Shown here: piece after piece, positions 1-7,377 of the stretch
Layout of the letters: every line of letters starts with the position of its first letter
Position numbering within the stretch: position 1 is the first letter of the stretch
Assembly (NCBI GenBank): GCA_001824455.1
Contig: MHXL01000069.1
Location: 1-8,124 of the forward strand
Reading direction: 5' to 3'
From: Desulfuromonadaceae bacterium GWB2_53_15
GTDB taxonomy: Bacteria > Desulfobacterota > Desulfuromonadia > Geobacterales > Pseudopelobacteraceae
DNA: 8,124 nucleotides
Notes under the pieces: generated by a model
Databases searched by the model: none
What the model was told of the DNA's origin: nothing
Seen by the model: only the letters and a program-made list of their open reading frames with translations
Translations under genes and position numbers: made by a program

Positions 1-881
1 TCCAACCCCTCTATTCTTTTGTTCAAGACCGCTGCCAGCGTCACCGCACCGGCACCTTCCACCAGCATCTTGGTCTTCTCCAGCAGCGAGACAATAGCCA
101 GGGCGATGTCTTCCTCCTGTACCATGACGATCTCGTCGACGCAGTCACAGATAACAGGAACCGTCAGCGTGCCGGGAAGCTTGACGGCAATGCCGTCGGC
201 CAGAGTTACGCTGACCGGCTTTTCAACGGGCCTGCCTGCCGCAAAGGATGCCGACATGGAGGGGGCGGCTTGCGATTCAACGCCAACGATCCGTACATGT
301 GGAGCAATCTCACGGATAGCTGTCGCTATACCGGCAATCAGGCCGCCGCCCCCAACCGGAACGATCAGATTTTGAAGATCCGGCAGTTCATCGAGGATCT
401 CCAGGGCAATGGTTCCCTGGCCGGCCATGACCAGCTCGTCATCGAAGGGGTGAACAAACAGGGCGCCGGTAGTCTTCTGCACTTCCCATGCTGCCTGGCA
501 GGCCTCGTCAAAATTCCTGCCAACCAGCACCACTTCGGCGCCGTAGTCGCGTGTTGAATGAACCTTTTGGGGGGGAGTGATTTCAGGCATGTAGACAGTA
601 GCCTTGACACCCAGCAGATCTGCCGCAAAAGCAACACCTTGGGCGTGATTTCCAGCCGAGGCTGTGATAACGCCTTTAACAAGGGCATCACGCGGCTGAG
701 CTGTCATGAAGTTCAGTGCCCCACGAATCTTGAAGGAACCGGTGCGTTGCAGGTTTTCACATTTGAAGTATAGCTGTAAACCCAGTTTCTCGGTGTAGTA
801 ATGGGAATAGATCAGCTCTGTCCGCCTAACACGTTTCTTCAGCCGGTCGTAGGCTTCCTGTATCAGATCAAAAAGTTGCAT
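1..881 (-). CDS. ilvA: Threonine ammonia-lyase (threonine dehydratase), 3' end outside window
   Basis: This PLP enzyme deaminates L-threonine to 2-oxobutanoate, the first step towards isoleucine, in the cytoplasm. The frame is open for 293 codons from ATG 881-879 to the window edge, so the C-terminus is missing. It begins MQLFDLIQEAYDRLKKRVRR. Visible family motifs are GSFKIRGA with the Schiff-base lysine K51, the SAGNHAQG phosphate/substrate loop at 75-82, and the glycine-rich PLP-phosphate loop VGGGGL at 176-181. The catalytic fold is nearly complete (through KMLVEGAGAVTLAAV). A family member of about 400 residues would carry an ACT-like regulatory domain in the missing ~110 residues, so whether this is the allosteric biosynthetic form or a short catabolic (TdcB-like) form cannot be decided here. 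A GGAG lies 12 nt upstream of the ATG, a little far; an in-frame TTG at 899-897 is an alternative start. It is divergent from trxB. Confidence 0.93.
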   Translation of the reverse strand, partial: MQLFDLIQEAYDRLKKRVRRTELIYSHYYTEKLGLQLYFKCENLQRTGSFKIRGALNFMTAQPRDALVKGVITASAGNHAQGVAFAADLLGVKATVYMPEITPPQKVHSTRDYGAEVVLVGRNFDEACQAAWEVQKTTGALFVHPFDDELVMAGQGTIALEILDELPDLQNLIVPVGGGGLIAGIATAIREIAPHVRIVGVESQAAPSMSASFAAGRPVEKPVSVTLADGIAVKLPGTLTVPVICDCVDEIVMVQEEDIALAIVSLLEKTKMLVEGAGAVTLAAVLNKRIEGL

Positions 882-990
882 AAAGCGAGTGGTCTCCAAA
901 ATAATGTGCGCTAATCCTGATTCAAGTGGATAGTTCAGTTGCCATAACATTTCTGCCAGAAGCTGCAGAAAATAATTGTAACTTTCGAAT

Positions 991-1066
991 AGTACCAGAT
1001 GGGACTGACAGGGTCAAACCCGAAGGGGGTGTTTGAGGCTTGGCAATGAGCCTGTTTACTGGTACA
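991..1066. repeat. Multi-stem inverted-repeat element, possible structured RNA or REP/MITE-like repeat
   Basis: A perfect 7-bp outer helix, GTACCAG (992-998) with CTGGTAC (1059-1065), encloses two further hairpins. One is TCAAAC (1014-1019) with GTTTGA (1031-1036), extendable by CC/GG around a bulged T. The other is AGGCT (1036-1040) with AGCCT (1049-1053). Alternative pairings exist inside: GGGT/ACCC (1011-1014 and 1018-1021) and CAGG/CCTG (1009-1012 and 1051-1054). I do not recognise a known riboswitch consensus on either strand. It could be the trxB leader, an ilvA leader when read on the minus strand, or a genomic repeat whose ends form terminal inverted repeats. Confidence 0.45.
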
Positions 1067-1096
1067 TTTAGAGCGTCAAACTCCTTGTCTGCATTT

Positions 1097-2120
<1,024 letters not shown>

Positions 2121-2131
2121 GAGGTCATAAG

Positions 2132-2296
2132 ATGTCGGTAGAGCCTGATGACCTGGATATGCTTCTCAGTGCAGTCCGTAAAACCATCAACGATAATCAG
2201 CAATTTCTGCAGGGACTTATTGACGAAACCGTAGATGCGGACACTGAGTTTGATAATGTTGATGAGAATGGCGAAGAGGAGTTCGAGGAGCTGTAG
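2132..2296 (+). CDS. Small acidic protein of unknown function (54 aa)
   Basis: I do not recognise this protein. It reads MSVEPDDLDMLLSAVRKTIN onward for 54 residues and ends in a very acidic tail, DNVDENGEEEFEEL. There is no cysteine, signal peptide or membrane segment; the first half could form an amphipathic helix. The coding call rests on a strong GGAGG (2120-2124) that overlaps the trxB TAG, 7 nt of spacing to the ATG, an open frame ending just before a strong terminator, and cotranscription with trxB. A role linked to TrxB would be inference from position only. Confidence 0.65.
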   Translation: MSVEPDDLDMLLSAVRKTINDNQQFLQGLIDETVDADTEFDNVDENGEEEFEEL

Positions 2297-2330
2297 CTGG
2301 TGTTCTTGAATAATCCCGGATCAAATGTGA

Positions 2331-2363
2331 AAAAAGCCCCTGAGAAGATCTCAGGGGCTTTTT
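2331..2363. terminator. Bidirectional Rho-independent terminator
   Basis: AAAAAGCCCCTGAGA (2331-2345) pairs perfectly with TCTCAGGGGCTTTTT (2349-2363) around an AGA loop. An extended T run follows on the plus strand, and the A run gives a T run on the minus strand. It sits between the convergent trxB operon and the heptaheme cytochrome gene and can serve both. Confidence 0.93.
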
Positions 2364-2382
2364 TTGTTGGCGTTTCACCCGT

Positions 2383-3909
2383 TTAGTGATGAGTAGATCC
2401 GGCTGAAACGTCATGTCCTCCCACGGAGTGGCAGTCGCTGCAGTTAACTTTGTAGAGCTCATCGCCAATATCCACGGGGTGAACAAAAGTGGTTACCTGT
2501 TTGCCGGCAGGAATATTTTCCTGGATCTGGCCCAGCACTTCATGACAGATCGTGCAGTCCTTGGAGATAACCTTTCCCTCCGGTGATTTATGTTTGCCGT
2601 CGTGGCAGCGGAAACAGCCTGGTGTATAGAAGTGGCCGATGTGGTTCGGATAGGTGTTCCAGGCCACCTTCATCTTCGGGAAAAAATTACGTTTGTAGAT
2701 CTTCTGGGTGTGCTGAATGGCTTGACTGAGTGCAACGGCCTTCTTGGTGGCAACCTCAGGATAGTTCTTGGCATAGTACTCTTTGATTCCAACCTCAATC
2801 GCCTTGGACGCCTCTTCGGAAGAAGTATATGGCTTTTCAAGTAATTCCACCGCAACCTTTTTGAAATAAGGCAGGCTGCGGTCAATGGTGCTGGAGACAA
2901 AGTGTTTATCCAACTCTTCGCTCGGTGAGTGATAGATGTGGGTCGGTTTGTTATGGCAATCAGTGCAGTCCATCAAGCGTTTTTCCGCTTTGGTGATCTC
3001 ATCACGGGAAAGCGGCTTGGCCGGATCCATATATTCCGTAATCTTTCCGTCCAGTCCCTTGGCTGCAACATAAGGAATGCTCAGGCGCTTCTTGTCGCCG
3101 GCGATGAATTTGACCTCTCGACCAACATGCCAATGGATGCCCATAGCATTAGGTGTTTTGGGTGTTCCGCCGATTTTGATCATCATGTTGATCTCGCGTG
3201 GCGTGTTCTCCTCGTTGGGTGCATAATGGTAGAAAAGTTTCTGGCGTCCAGCATAAAATTTCTCCGGCCAGTGGCAATGTTCACATGTACTCCGGGCTGG
3301 TCGCAGATGTTCGATCGGTGTGCTGATCGGCGTCGGCCATGAGTGGGTCAGTACTGCCCAAACCTGTCGAAGGCCGGAAATCTTGGCCTTGACATACCAC
3401 TCTGCTCCAGGACCTACGTGGCATTCCACACACTTGACATGAGCGTGGGGAGAATCCTTCCAAGCAGTGTGTTCCGGTTCCATGACAACATGGCACAGTT
3501 CGCCGCAGAAAGTCGTTGACTCGGTGAACTCATACCCTTTGACAGCAGCGATGCCCACCACCAGAATGAACACCACCGTTGAAACAAGGAAGTAGACGGT
3601 GAGCCTGAGGGTGTGCATATCATTCAGGTCAAGCCGTGGAAGGGCCGGTATGCCAATTTCCGGGTTTTTGCGGATGCGCTCCCTGATCAGCCATGCACCG
3701 AGCGGGATCAGAGCCAGGCCAAAGATAAGCATTCCAGGGAATGCGAAATAGACGAACATTCCTATGTAGGGATTGTCGAGGCCGGAAACAGCTTCGAGCG
3801 TTAAAAATACGATAATCAGAATGGTGGCGATCAATACCATCAATGAACCGATGATGGTAATACTGTTCATGAAATATCTGGTGACTTTGATTTTTTCTTG
3901 CGGCTCCAT
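2383..3909 (-). CDS. imcH: Inner-membrane seven-heme NapC/NirT-family cytochrome c, ImcH-like quinol oxidase
   Basis: Likely takes electrons from menaquinol at the inner membrane and hands them to periplasmic cytochromes. Of 508 residues, the first ~125 hold three membrane helices (about 14-40, 47-76 and 99-123); the rest is periplasmic. Seven heme-attachment sites are visible: C135-H140 (CGELCH, a CX3CH form), C160-H164, C209-H213, C315-H319, C432-H436, C452-H456 and C490-H494. The first four lie in a NapC/NirT-like region and the last three form a C-terminal extension. Three N-terminal helices plus seven hemes match Geobacter ImcH, needed for respiration to higher-potential extracellular acceptors; the substrate role here is inferred. 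The frame opens at 3939, but the ATG at 3909 has GAGGAGG 5 nt upstream and gives a sensible N-terminus (MEPQEKIKV). The gene ends next to a bidirectional terminator. Met143, three residues after the first heme histidine, could be an axial ligand. A related NapC-type quinol dehydrogenase with another partner is the alternative. Confidence 0.88.
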   Translation of the reverse strand: MEPQEKIKVTRYFMNSITIIGSLMVLIATILIIVFLTLEAVSGLDNPYIGMFVYFAFPGMLIFGLALIPLGAWLIRERIRKNPEIGIPALPRLDLNDMHTLRLTVYFLVSTVVFILVVGIAAVKGYEFTESTTFCGELCHVVMEPEHTAWKDSPHAHVKCVECHVGPGAEWYVKAKISGLRQVWAVLTHSWPTPISTPIEHLRPARSTCEHCHWPEKFYAGRQKLFYHYAPNEENTPREINMMIKIGGTPKTPNAMGIHWHVGREVKFIAGDKKRLSIPYVAAKGLDGKITEYMDPAKPLSRDEITKAEKRLMDCTDCHNKPTHIYHSPSEELDKHFVSSTIDRSLPYFKKVAVELLEKPYTSSEEASKAIEVGIKEYYAKNYPEVATKKAVALSQAIQHTQKIYKRNFFPKMKVAWNTYPNHIGHFYTPGCFRCHDGKHKSPEGKVISKDCTICHEVLGQIQENIPAGKQVTTFVHPVDIGDELYKVNCSDCHSVGGHDVSAGSTHH

Positions 3910-3937
3910 GGGGGCCTCCTCGGTATGGTTACATGCC

Positions 3938-3966
3938 ATTATATATGAAAAAGTGGTATTTACCAG
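3938..3966 (-). promoter_or_regulatory. Candidate imcH-like promoter with overlapping palindrome
   Basis: On the minus strand a perfect TATAAT (plus 3938-3943) lies about 28 nt upstream of the chosen ATG. The hexamer 17 bp further up, CTGGTA (plus 3961-3966), is a poor -35. A palindrome TGGTA-TT-TACCA (3954-3965) overlaps that -35 position and would suit an activator or repressor site. A weak -35 with a good -10 fits activated expression; this is inference. Confidence 0.4.
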
Positions 3967-3991
3967 CTGCCTGCACTGTGTTCTAAGATAA

Positions 3992-4006
3992 TGGCAATAT
4001 ATGCCA
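3992..4006. repeat. Short inverted repeat TGGCA/TGCCA
   Basis: TGGCA (3992-3996) and TGCCA (4002-4006) flank a 5-bp AT centre upstream of the ImcH-like gene. It resembles half of a sigma-54 element, but the GG-to-GC spacing is wrong for sigma-54. It may be a second regulator site. Confidence 0.25.
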
Positions 4007-4029
4007 ATTTATGAATGCATCAAAGCTAT

Positions 4030-4068
4030 GTGAAAGGGCCGTATCCTGTATGGATACGGCCCTTTCAC
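4030..4068. terminator. Perfect 17-bp hairpin downstream of the CbcL-like gene
   Basis: The arms GTGAAAGGGCCGTATCC (4030-4046) and GGATACGGCCCTTTCAC (4052-4068) are perfectly complementary around a 5-nt loop. The hairpin starts 28 bp beyond the stop codon of the nonaheme cytochrome gene, so it probably ends or stabilises that transcript. There is no clear U run after the stem on the minus strand, so it may be a 3' stabiliser or partial terminator rather than a full intrinsic terminator. Confidence 0.6.
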
Positions 4069-4096
4069 TACTTCATGCTAGCGGGTGACGCATCTG

Positions 4097-5950
4097 TCAG
4101 TGTGAGCCGCCCACAAAGGCCAGGATCATCAACAGCAGTAGTCCCAGGCCTATTAAAAGGGCAATGAAGCCGAACCCTTTGACCAGGAAGTCATACACCA
4201 CGCCGCTGGTGCGTTTAGCCGCAAAGCTCTCGGTTATGCCAAGCTCCTCGTAACGCTTCCACTGGTCGCCTCGTTCCTCGATCATCTCTTCCTTGGCTAT
4301 CTGGCCGTTGAAGATGACGAAGTCCATCGGAAACTTCTCTGGGCGACCGTGGGTGTTGAAGAAGTGGACCGAAAAGATGAAGCCGGTTGCCAAAAGCGCC
4401 TCATCGGAGTGGATGATGGTGGCCACGTTGAACATCCATCCAGGCAGGAAGGTGCCGAACAGCTCAGGGAACCAGAGCATAAGGCCTGAACCACCGATGG
4501 CGAACATACCCCAGAAGACTGCGATGAAGTCGAATTTCTCCCAGTAGGTCCAGCGCTCGAAGGTCGGCTTAGGCCCTTTGAAGAAGAACCACTTGACCAT
4601 GTTGACGACATCCGTGATGTCGCGCAGGTTAGGGCAGAGGGAGTCAGGACCGAACAGCCGCTGAATGAAGTTGCCGGGGATATCCTTTTTGATGAAAAGG
4701 AAGTGTATGCTCATTGCCAGAGCCGAGGCGAAGTAAACGAAGGTAATGCCGGCGCAGATGCGGTGAATCATGCCTGCATTGGCCGACCCTCCGAGCAGTT
4801 CCATCAGCTTGAGAGCCCAGAACTGGTCGCTGAACTTGAGTGGCAGGCCCGTCAGAGAGAGACCCAGGAAGCTGGTAATGACCAGGATATGCAGGAAAAT
4901 GTGCCGACGGGTAAAACGACGGTATTGTTTATGAGCATCGGGAATGACGTGATGATACTCACCATTGTAAAGTTTATCAGCCTTCTCGCGGTTCTCGACG
5001 AAACCACGGAACATCCAGAGCAGTGTGTGCACCCAGAACACGGCAAATGTGCCGACCAGCAAGCCGGTCATGCAGATAAAGGTGTAGTACAGGATGGGAT
5101 ACTTCTCGCGGTCATTGTGCTCGCCATGGGAATAGAACTTAGTGAAGAAAGTCGAAGCCTTGGGGTGGCACTTGGCGCAGGTTGTAACCAGGTTGGCTGG
5201 GTTAACGCTGGATTTGGGATCATTTTCCGGGAGCACGGAATGGGCTGTGTGGCAATCGGCACAACCGGCTACGCGCTCAGGGAAGCCCAGACGGTAGTTT
5301 TTACCATGGTAGCTTTCCATGTAGGTTTTGACAGCCACATTGAAGACCTTGTTTTTTGCCATTAGCTTTTGATCGCTATGGCACTTCAGGCAGACCTTGG
5401 TGTGGAAATCGCGGTTCTCAAAGCTTTTCGGGTCGCCAAGTGGTTTTATGGCATGGAGATTATGACAGTCACTGCAAGCGGCTGAATCCATGTTTCCTGC
5501 GGCAACGCCCTTACCGTGAACAGATTGCTGGTATACTTTTTCTTTGTCGTGGCACTGAACACATTTGGCTACGACCTTGCGTTTGTCGCCTTTCCAGGAT
5601 TTGTGGACATGAAGGTCAGTGTGACAATCGGCGCACATGACCCCTTTTGAAACGTGGACGCTGGTATAGTGTTCGGCGTTTTCTTTTTTGTGGCAACGCT
5701 CGCACTGCACCTTCTGGACCTTGATCTCCTTGCGCATATGTTTGGCAAGATCCGTGATGTCCACATGGCAACTGGTACAGGCATTTTTGCCATGGACCGA
5801 TGCCGCGAATTCCCTCACGGAAATCTTGTCGCTGTGACAGCCTAGGCAGGTGGCCGGATCGATGGCCATCCCCTGCTCTGCGAAGGTTGGTGTGGACCAG
5901 GCCACAAGCAACATCAGTAAGGGAAGAAAACGACAAACGGCAGACTGCAT
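4097..5950 (-). CDS. cbcL: Nine-heme cytochrome c fused to a cytochrome b membrane domain, CbcL-like quinol oxidase
   Basis: Probably oxidises menaquinol through its b-type membrane domain and passes electrons to its own periplasmic hemes. The 617-residue protein starts with a signal peptide (MQSAVCRFLPLLMLL, cleavage likely near TFA-EQ, residue 24). Nine CXXCH sites follow: C35, C58, C83, C106, C130, C159, C187, C230 and C258. The C-terminal half has about six membrane helices (near 286-312, 351-370, 393-420, 473-494, 505-531 and 591-614) with histidines H308, H350, H354, H396, H416, H514 and H529 available as b-heme ligands. Nine c hemes fused to a b domain is the architecture of Geobacter CbcL, used for low-potential acceptors. 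The frame extends upstream to 6106, but the ATG at 5950 has AAGGAG 6 nt before it and is directly followed by the signal peptide; the 52 extra residues look like leader DNA. A related bc-type reductase complex component is the alternative. Confidence 0.88.
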   Translation of the reverse strand: MQSAVCRFLPLLMLLVAWSTPTFAEQGMAIDPATCLGCHSDKISVREFAASVHGKNACTSCHVDITDLAKHMRKEIKVQKVQCERCHKKENAEHYTSVHVSKGVMCADCHTDLHVHKSWKGDKRKVVAKCVQCHDKEKVYQQSVHGKGVAAGNMDSAACSDCHNLHAIKPLGDPKSFENRDFHTKVCLKCHSDQKLMAKNKVFNVAVKTYMESYHGKNYRLGFPERVAGCADCHTAHSVLPENDPKSSVNPANLVTTCAKCHPKASTFFTKFYSHGEHNDREKYPILYYTFICMTGLLVGTFAVFWVHTLLWMFRGFVENREKADKLYNGEYHHVIPDAHKQYRRFTRRHIFLHILVITSFLGLSLTGLPLKFSDQFWALKLMELLGGSANAGMIHRICAGITFVYFASALAMSIHFLFIKKDIPGNFIQRLFGPDSLCPNLRDITDVVNMVKWFFFKGPKPTFERWTYWEKFDFIAVFWGMFAIGGSGLMLWFPELFGTFLPGWMFNVATIIHSDEALLATGFIFSVHFFNTHGRPEKFPMDFVIFNGQIAKEEMIEERGDQWKRYEELGITESFAAKRTSGVVYDFLVKGFGFIALLIGLGLLLLMILAFVGGSH

Positions 5951-5972
5951 AACAAACTCCTTAATAGATAGG

Positions 5973-6000
5973 TGTATAAATTTGATATACACTACACCAA
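5973..6000 (-). promoter_or_regulatory. Candidate promoter for the CbcL-like gene
   Basis: On the minus strand TTGGTG (plus 5995-6000) and TATACA (plus 5973-5978) are separated by 16 bp. Transcription would start close to 5966, leaving a short leader of about 15 nt that carries the AAGGAG. The inverted repeat GTGTAT/ATACAC overlaps the -10, a position where a bound protein would block transcription. Confidence 0.35.
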
Positions 6001-6161
6001 TGGAATTGAAAAAATCAATTAAAATTGAAGCAAGGTGTAAAGTATTAAAATGATTTTTGACAGATGTTTTATGTGGTTGGGTATGGATTGTGTTCTGAAC
6101 AGCCAAAAACCCCGTCGTTGATTAGTTCAGGAATTCTGGTGTTGTTGAAACGAGAGCCTTC

Positions 6162-6190
6162 TTGACTTTAACTGCCCTATTTGCTAGCTT
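6162..6190 (+). promoter_or_regulatory. Candidate promoter for the aminotransferase operon
   Basis: TTGACT (6162-6167) and TAGCTT (6185-6190) are separated by 17 bp, about 60 bp upstream of the start codon. The -35 is good and the -10 only moderate. Confidence 0.35.
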
Positions 6191-6250
6191 TATAGAACCC
6201 CGCGACAACTCTGTTCTGCTTCCGGAGCGTCACTGAAACCTGGAGTCTGC

Positions 6251-7324
6251 ATGCATAAAAAATTGTTTATCCCCGGCCCTGTTGAGGTTCATCCAGAAAT
6301 TCTTGCTGCCATGGCAACCCCCATGGTCGGCCATCGCATGAAGGAGTACGCCCAGCTGCACGGGCGTGCCAAATCAAAACTCAAGACATTGCTGGGTACA
6401 GAAGGGAAGGTCTATCTGGCAACCTCCAGCGCCTTTGGCGTTATGGAAGGCGCCGTTCGCAACTTGGTGGGCACCCGCTGCGCGAACTTTTGCAACGGTG
6501 CTTTTTCAGACAAGTGGCACGATGTTACACTACGGTGTGGCAAGCAGGCCGATGCCATCCGCTTTGATTGGGGCAAGCCGGTTACGCCTGAGGCTGTTGA
6601 ACAGGCGCTTGCCAGCGGAAAATACGACAGCATGACCATGATCCACAATGAGACTTCCACCGGTGTGATGTCTCCTCTCGGAGAGATAGCCGAGGTGATG
6701 CGTAAATTTCCCGAAGTAATGTTTATTGTAGATACGGTTTCGTCCATGAGTGCCGTTAATATCCCGGTTGACACCTTGGGGATCGACTGCTGCATCTTCG
6801 GGGTGCAGAAGGCTCTGGCCCTTCCTCCCGGCCTGGCGATATTCACTGCCAGCGAAAAGGCGCTCAAGCGGGCCTCAACTATAGAAGGTCGCGGCTACTA
6901 TTTCGATTTTCTGGAGTTTGACGCCAACGACGCCAAGGATAACACCCCATCCACCCCCTGCATCTCCCAGATATATGCCTTGGATTGCCAACTGGACCGG
7001 ATGTTTGCCGAAGGGCTAGAACTCCGCTGGGCGCGGCATCAGGCTCTGGCCGACTATGTCCGCGGTTGGCTCGCCGAACGTGGTTTCGGCTTGTTCCCCG
7101 AAGCTCAATTCTGTTCCCAGACCTTGACCTGTGCTCGCAACAGTCGCGGCATCGACTTGGCGCTGCTCAAGAAGAAACTGGATGAGTCCGGGTTTGCCTT
7201 TGATGACGGCTATGGCAAGATCAAGGGGCAGACCTTTCGGATTGCCCATATGGGAGACATGACCCATTCTGACCTGGATGAGCTGTTTGCAGCCATGATC
7301 ACAATCATGCCCGAACTGGCGTAA
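6251..7324 (+). CDS. Class V aminotransferase, alanine/serine-glyoxylate aminotransferase type
   Basis: A cytoplasmic PLP transaminase of 357 residues, full length for the AGXT/PucG/serine-pyruvate subgroup of fold type I. Family marks in order: the N-terminal KLFIPGPVEVHPEI stretch with PGP (8-10); MVGHR (25-29), seen near the active site in this family; the ATSSAFGVMEG loop (57-67); VDTVSSM with D161 facing the PLP ring nitrogen; GVQKAL with the Schiff-base lysine K187; TPSTPCISQIYAL (232-244); and FRIAHMGD with R330, placed to bind the substrate carboxylate. Serine, alanine and glyoxylate are the usual substrates of relatives, but the actual pair cannot be read from sequence. In Geobacter-like bacteria it might feed serine or glycine synthesis, which is inference. 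GGAG (6242-6245) lies 5 nt before the ATG. The small zinc-ribbon gene follows after 53 bp and is probably in the same operon. Confidence 0.9.
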   Translation: MHKKLFIPGPVEVHPEILAAMATPMVGHRMKEYAQLHGRAKSKLKTLLGTEGKVYLATSSAFGVMEGAVRNLVGTRCANFCNGAFSDKWHDVTLRCGKQADAIRFDWGKPVTPEAVEQALASGKYDSMTMIHNETSTGVMSPLGEIAEVMRKFPEVMFIVDTVSSMSAVNIPVDTLGIDCCIFGVQKALALPPGLAIFTASEKALKRASTIEGRGYYFDFLEFDANDAKDNTPSTPCISQIYALDCQLDRMFAEGLELRWARHQALADYVRGWLAERGFGLFPEAQFCSQTLTCARNSRGIDLALLKKKLDESGFAFDDGYGKIKGQTFRIAHMGDMTHSDLDELFAAMITIMPELA

Positions 7325-7377
7325 TATTTTAGCAGTCTAAATGTAGCAATATTGAAAAGTGTACGAAGGAGTAAATT

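Larger units (their letters stand above)
5951..6250. promoter_or_regulatory. Divergent control region between CbcL-like gene and aminotransferase
   Basis: These 300 bases have no supportable gene. The half next to the cytochrome gene is strongly AT-rich. It contains GTGTAT/ATACAC (5972-5977 and 5987-5992) and three copies of GGTGTA: 5971-5976 on plus, 5993-5998 on minus and 6034-6039 on plus. It also contains AATTGA/TCAATT/AATTGA (6004-6009, 6015-6020 and 6023-6028). Further right is the palindrome TGTTC-T-GAACA (6091-6101). Such clustering suggests regulator binding. Two candidate promoters are listed separately. Confidence 0.5.

Noticed and set aside
19..773. Plus-strand open frames at 19-375, 270-557 and 558-773
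   Set aside because: All lie antisense to the ilvA frame, whose motifs are unmistakable; they overlap one another and have no family features.
991..1066. GEMM (c-di-GMP/cGAMP), TPP, glycine or hammerhead-type RNA
   Set aside because: The segment has some look-alike words, such as a CTGA followed by a hairpin and GAA, but the conserved cores of these classes are not present, so it was left as an unassigned element.
3910..3939. Ten-residue extension of the ImcH-like frame (MACNHTEEAP) to an ATG at 3939
   Set aside because: GAGGAGG lies just before the ATG at 3909, and the extension's own start overlaps the candidate TATAAT with no ribosome binding site.
3992..4006. Sigma-54 promoter (TGGC...TGC) upstream of the ImcH-like gene
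   Set aside because: The GG-to-GC distance is 8 instead of the required 10 nt.
4703..5365. 220-residue plus-strand open frame
   Set aside because: It is exactly antisense to the heme-rich part of the nonaheme cytochrome gene; it has no ribosome binding site or recognisable domain and reflects codon bias of the real gene.
5951..6106. N-terminal extension of the CbcL-like frame by 52 residues to an ATG at 6106
   Set aside because: The ATG at 5950 has a strong AAGGAG and is followed directly by a signal peptide; the extension would bury the signal peptide and covers AT-rich promoter-like DNA.
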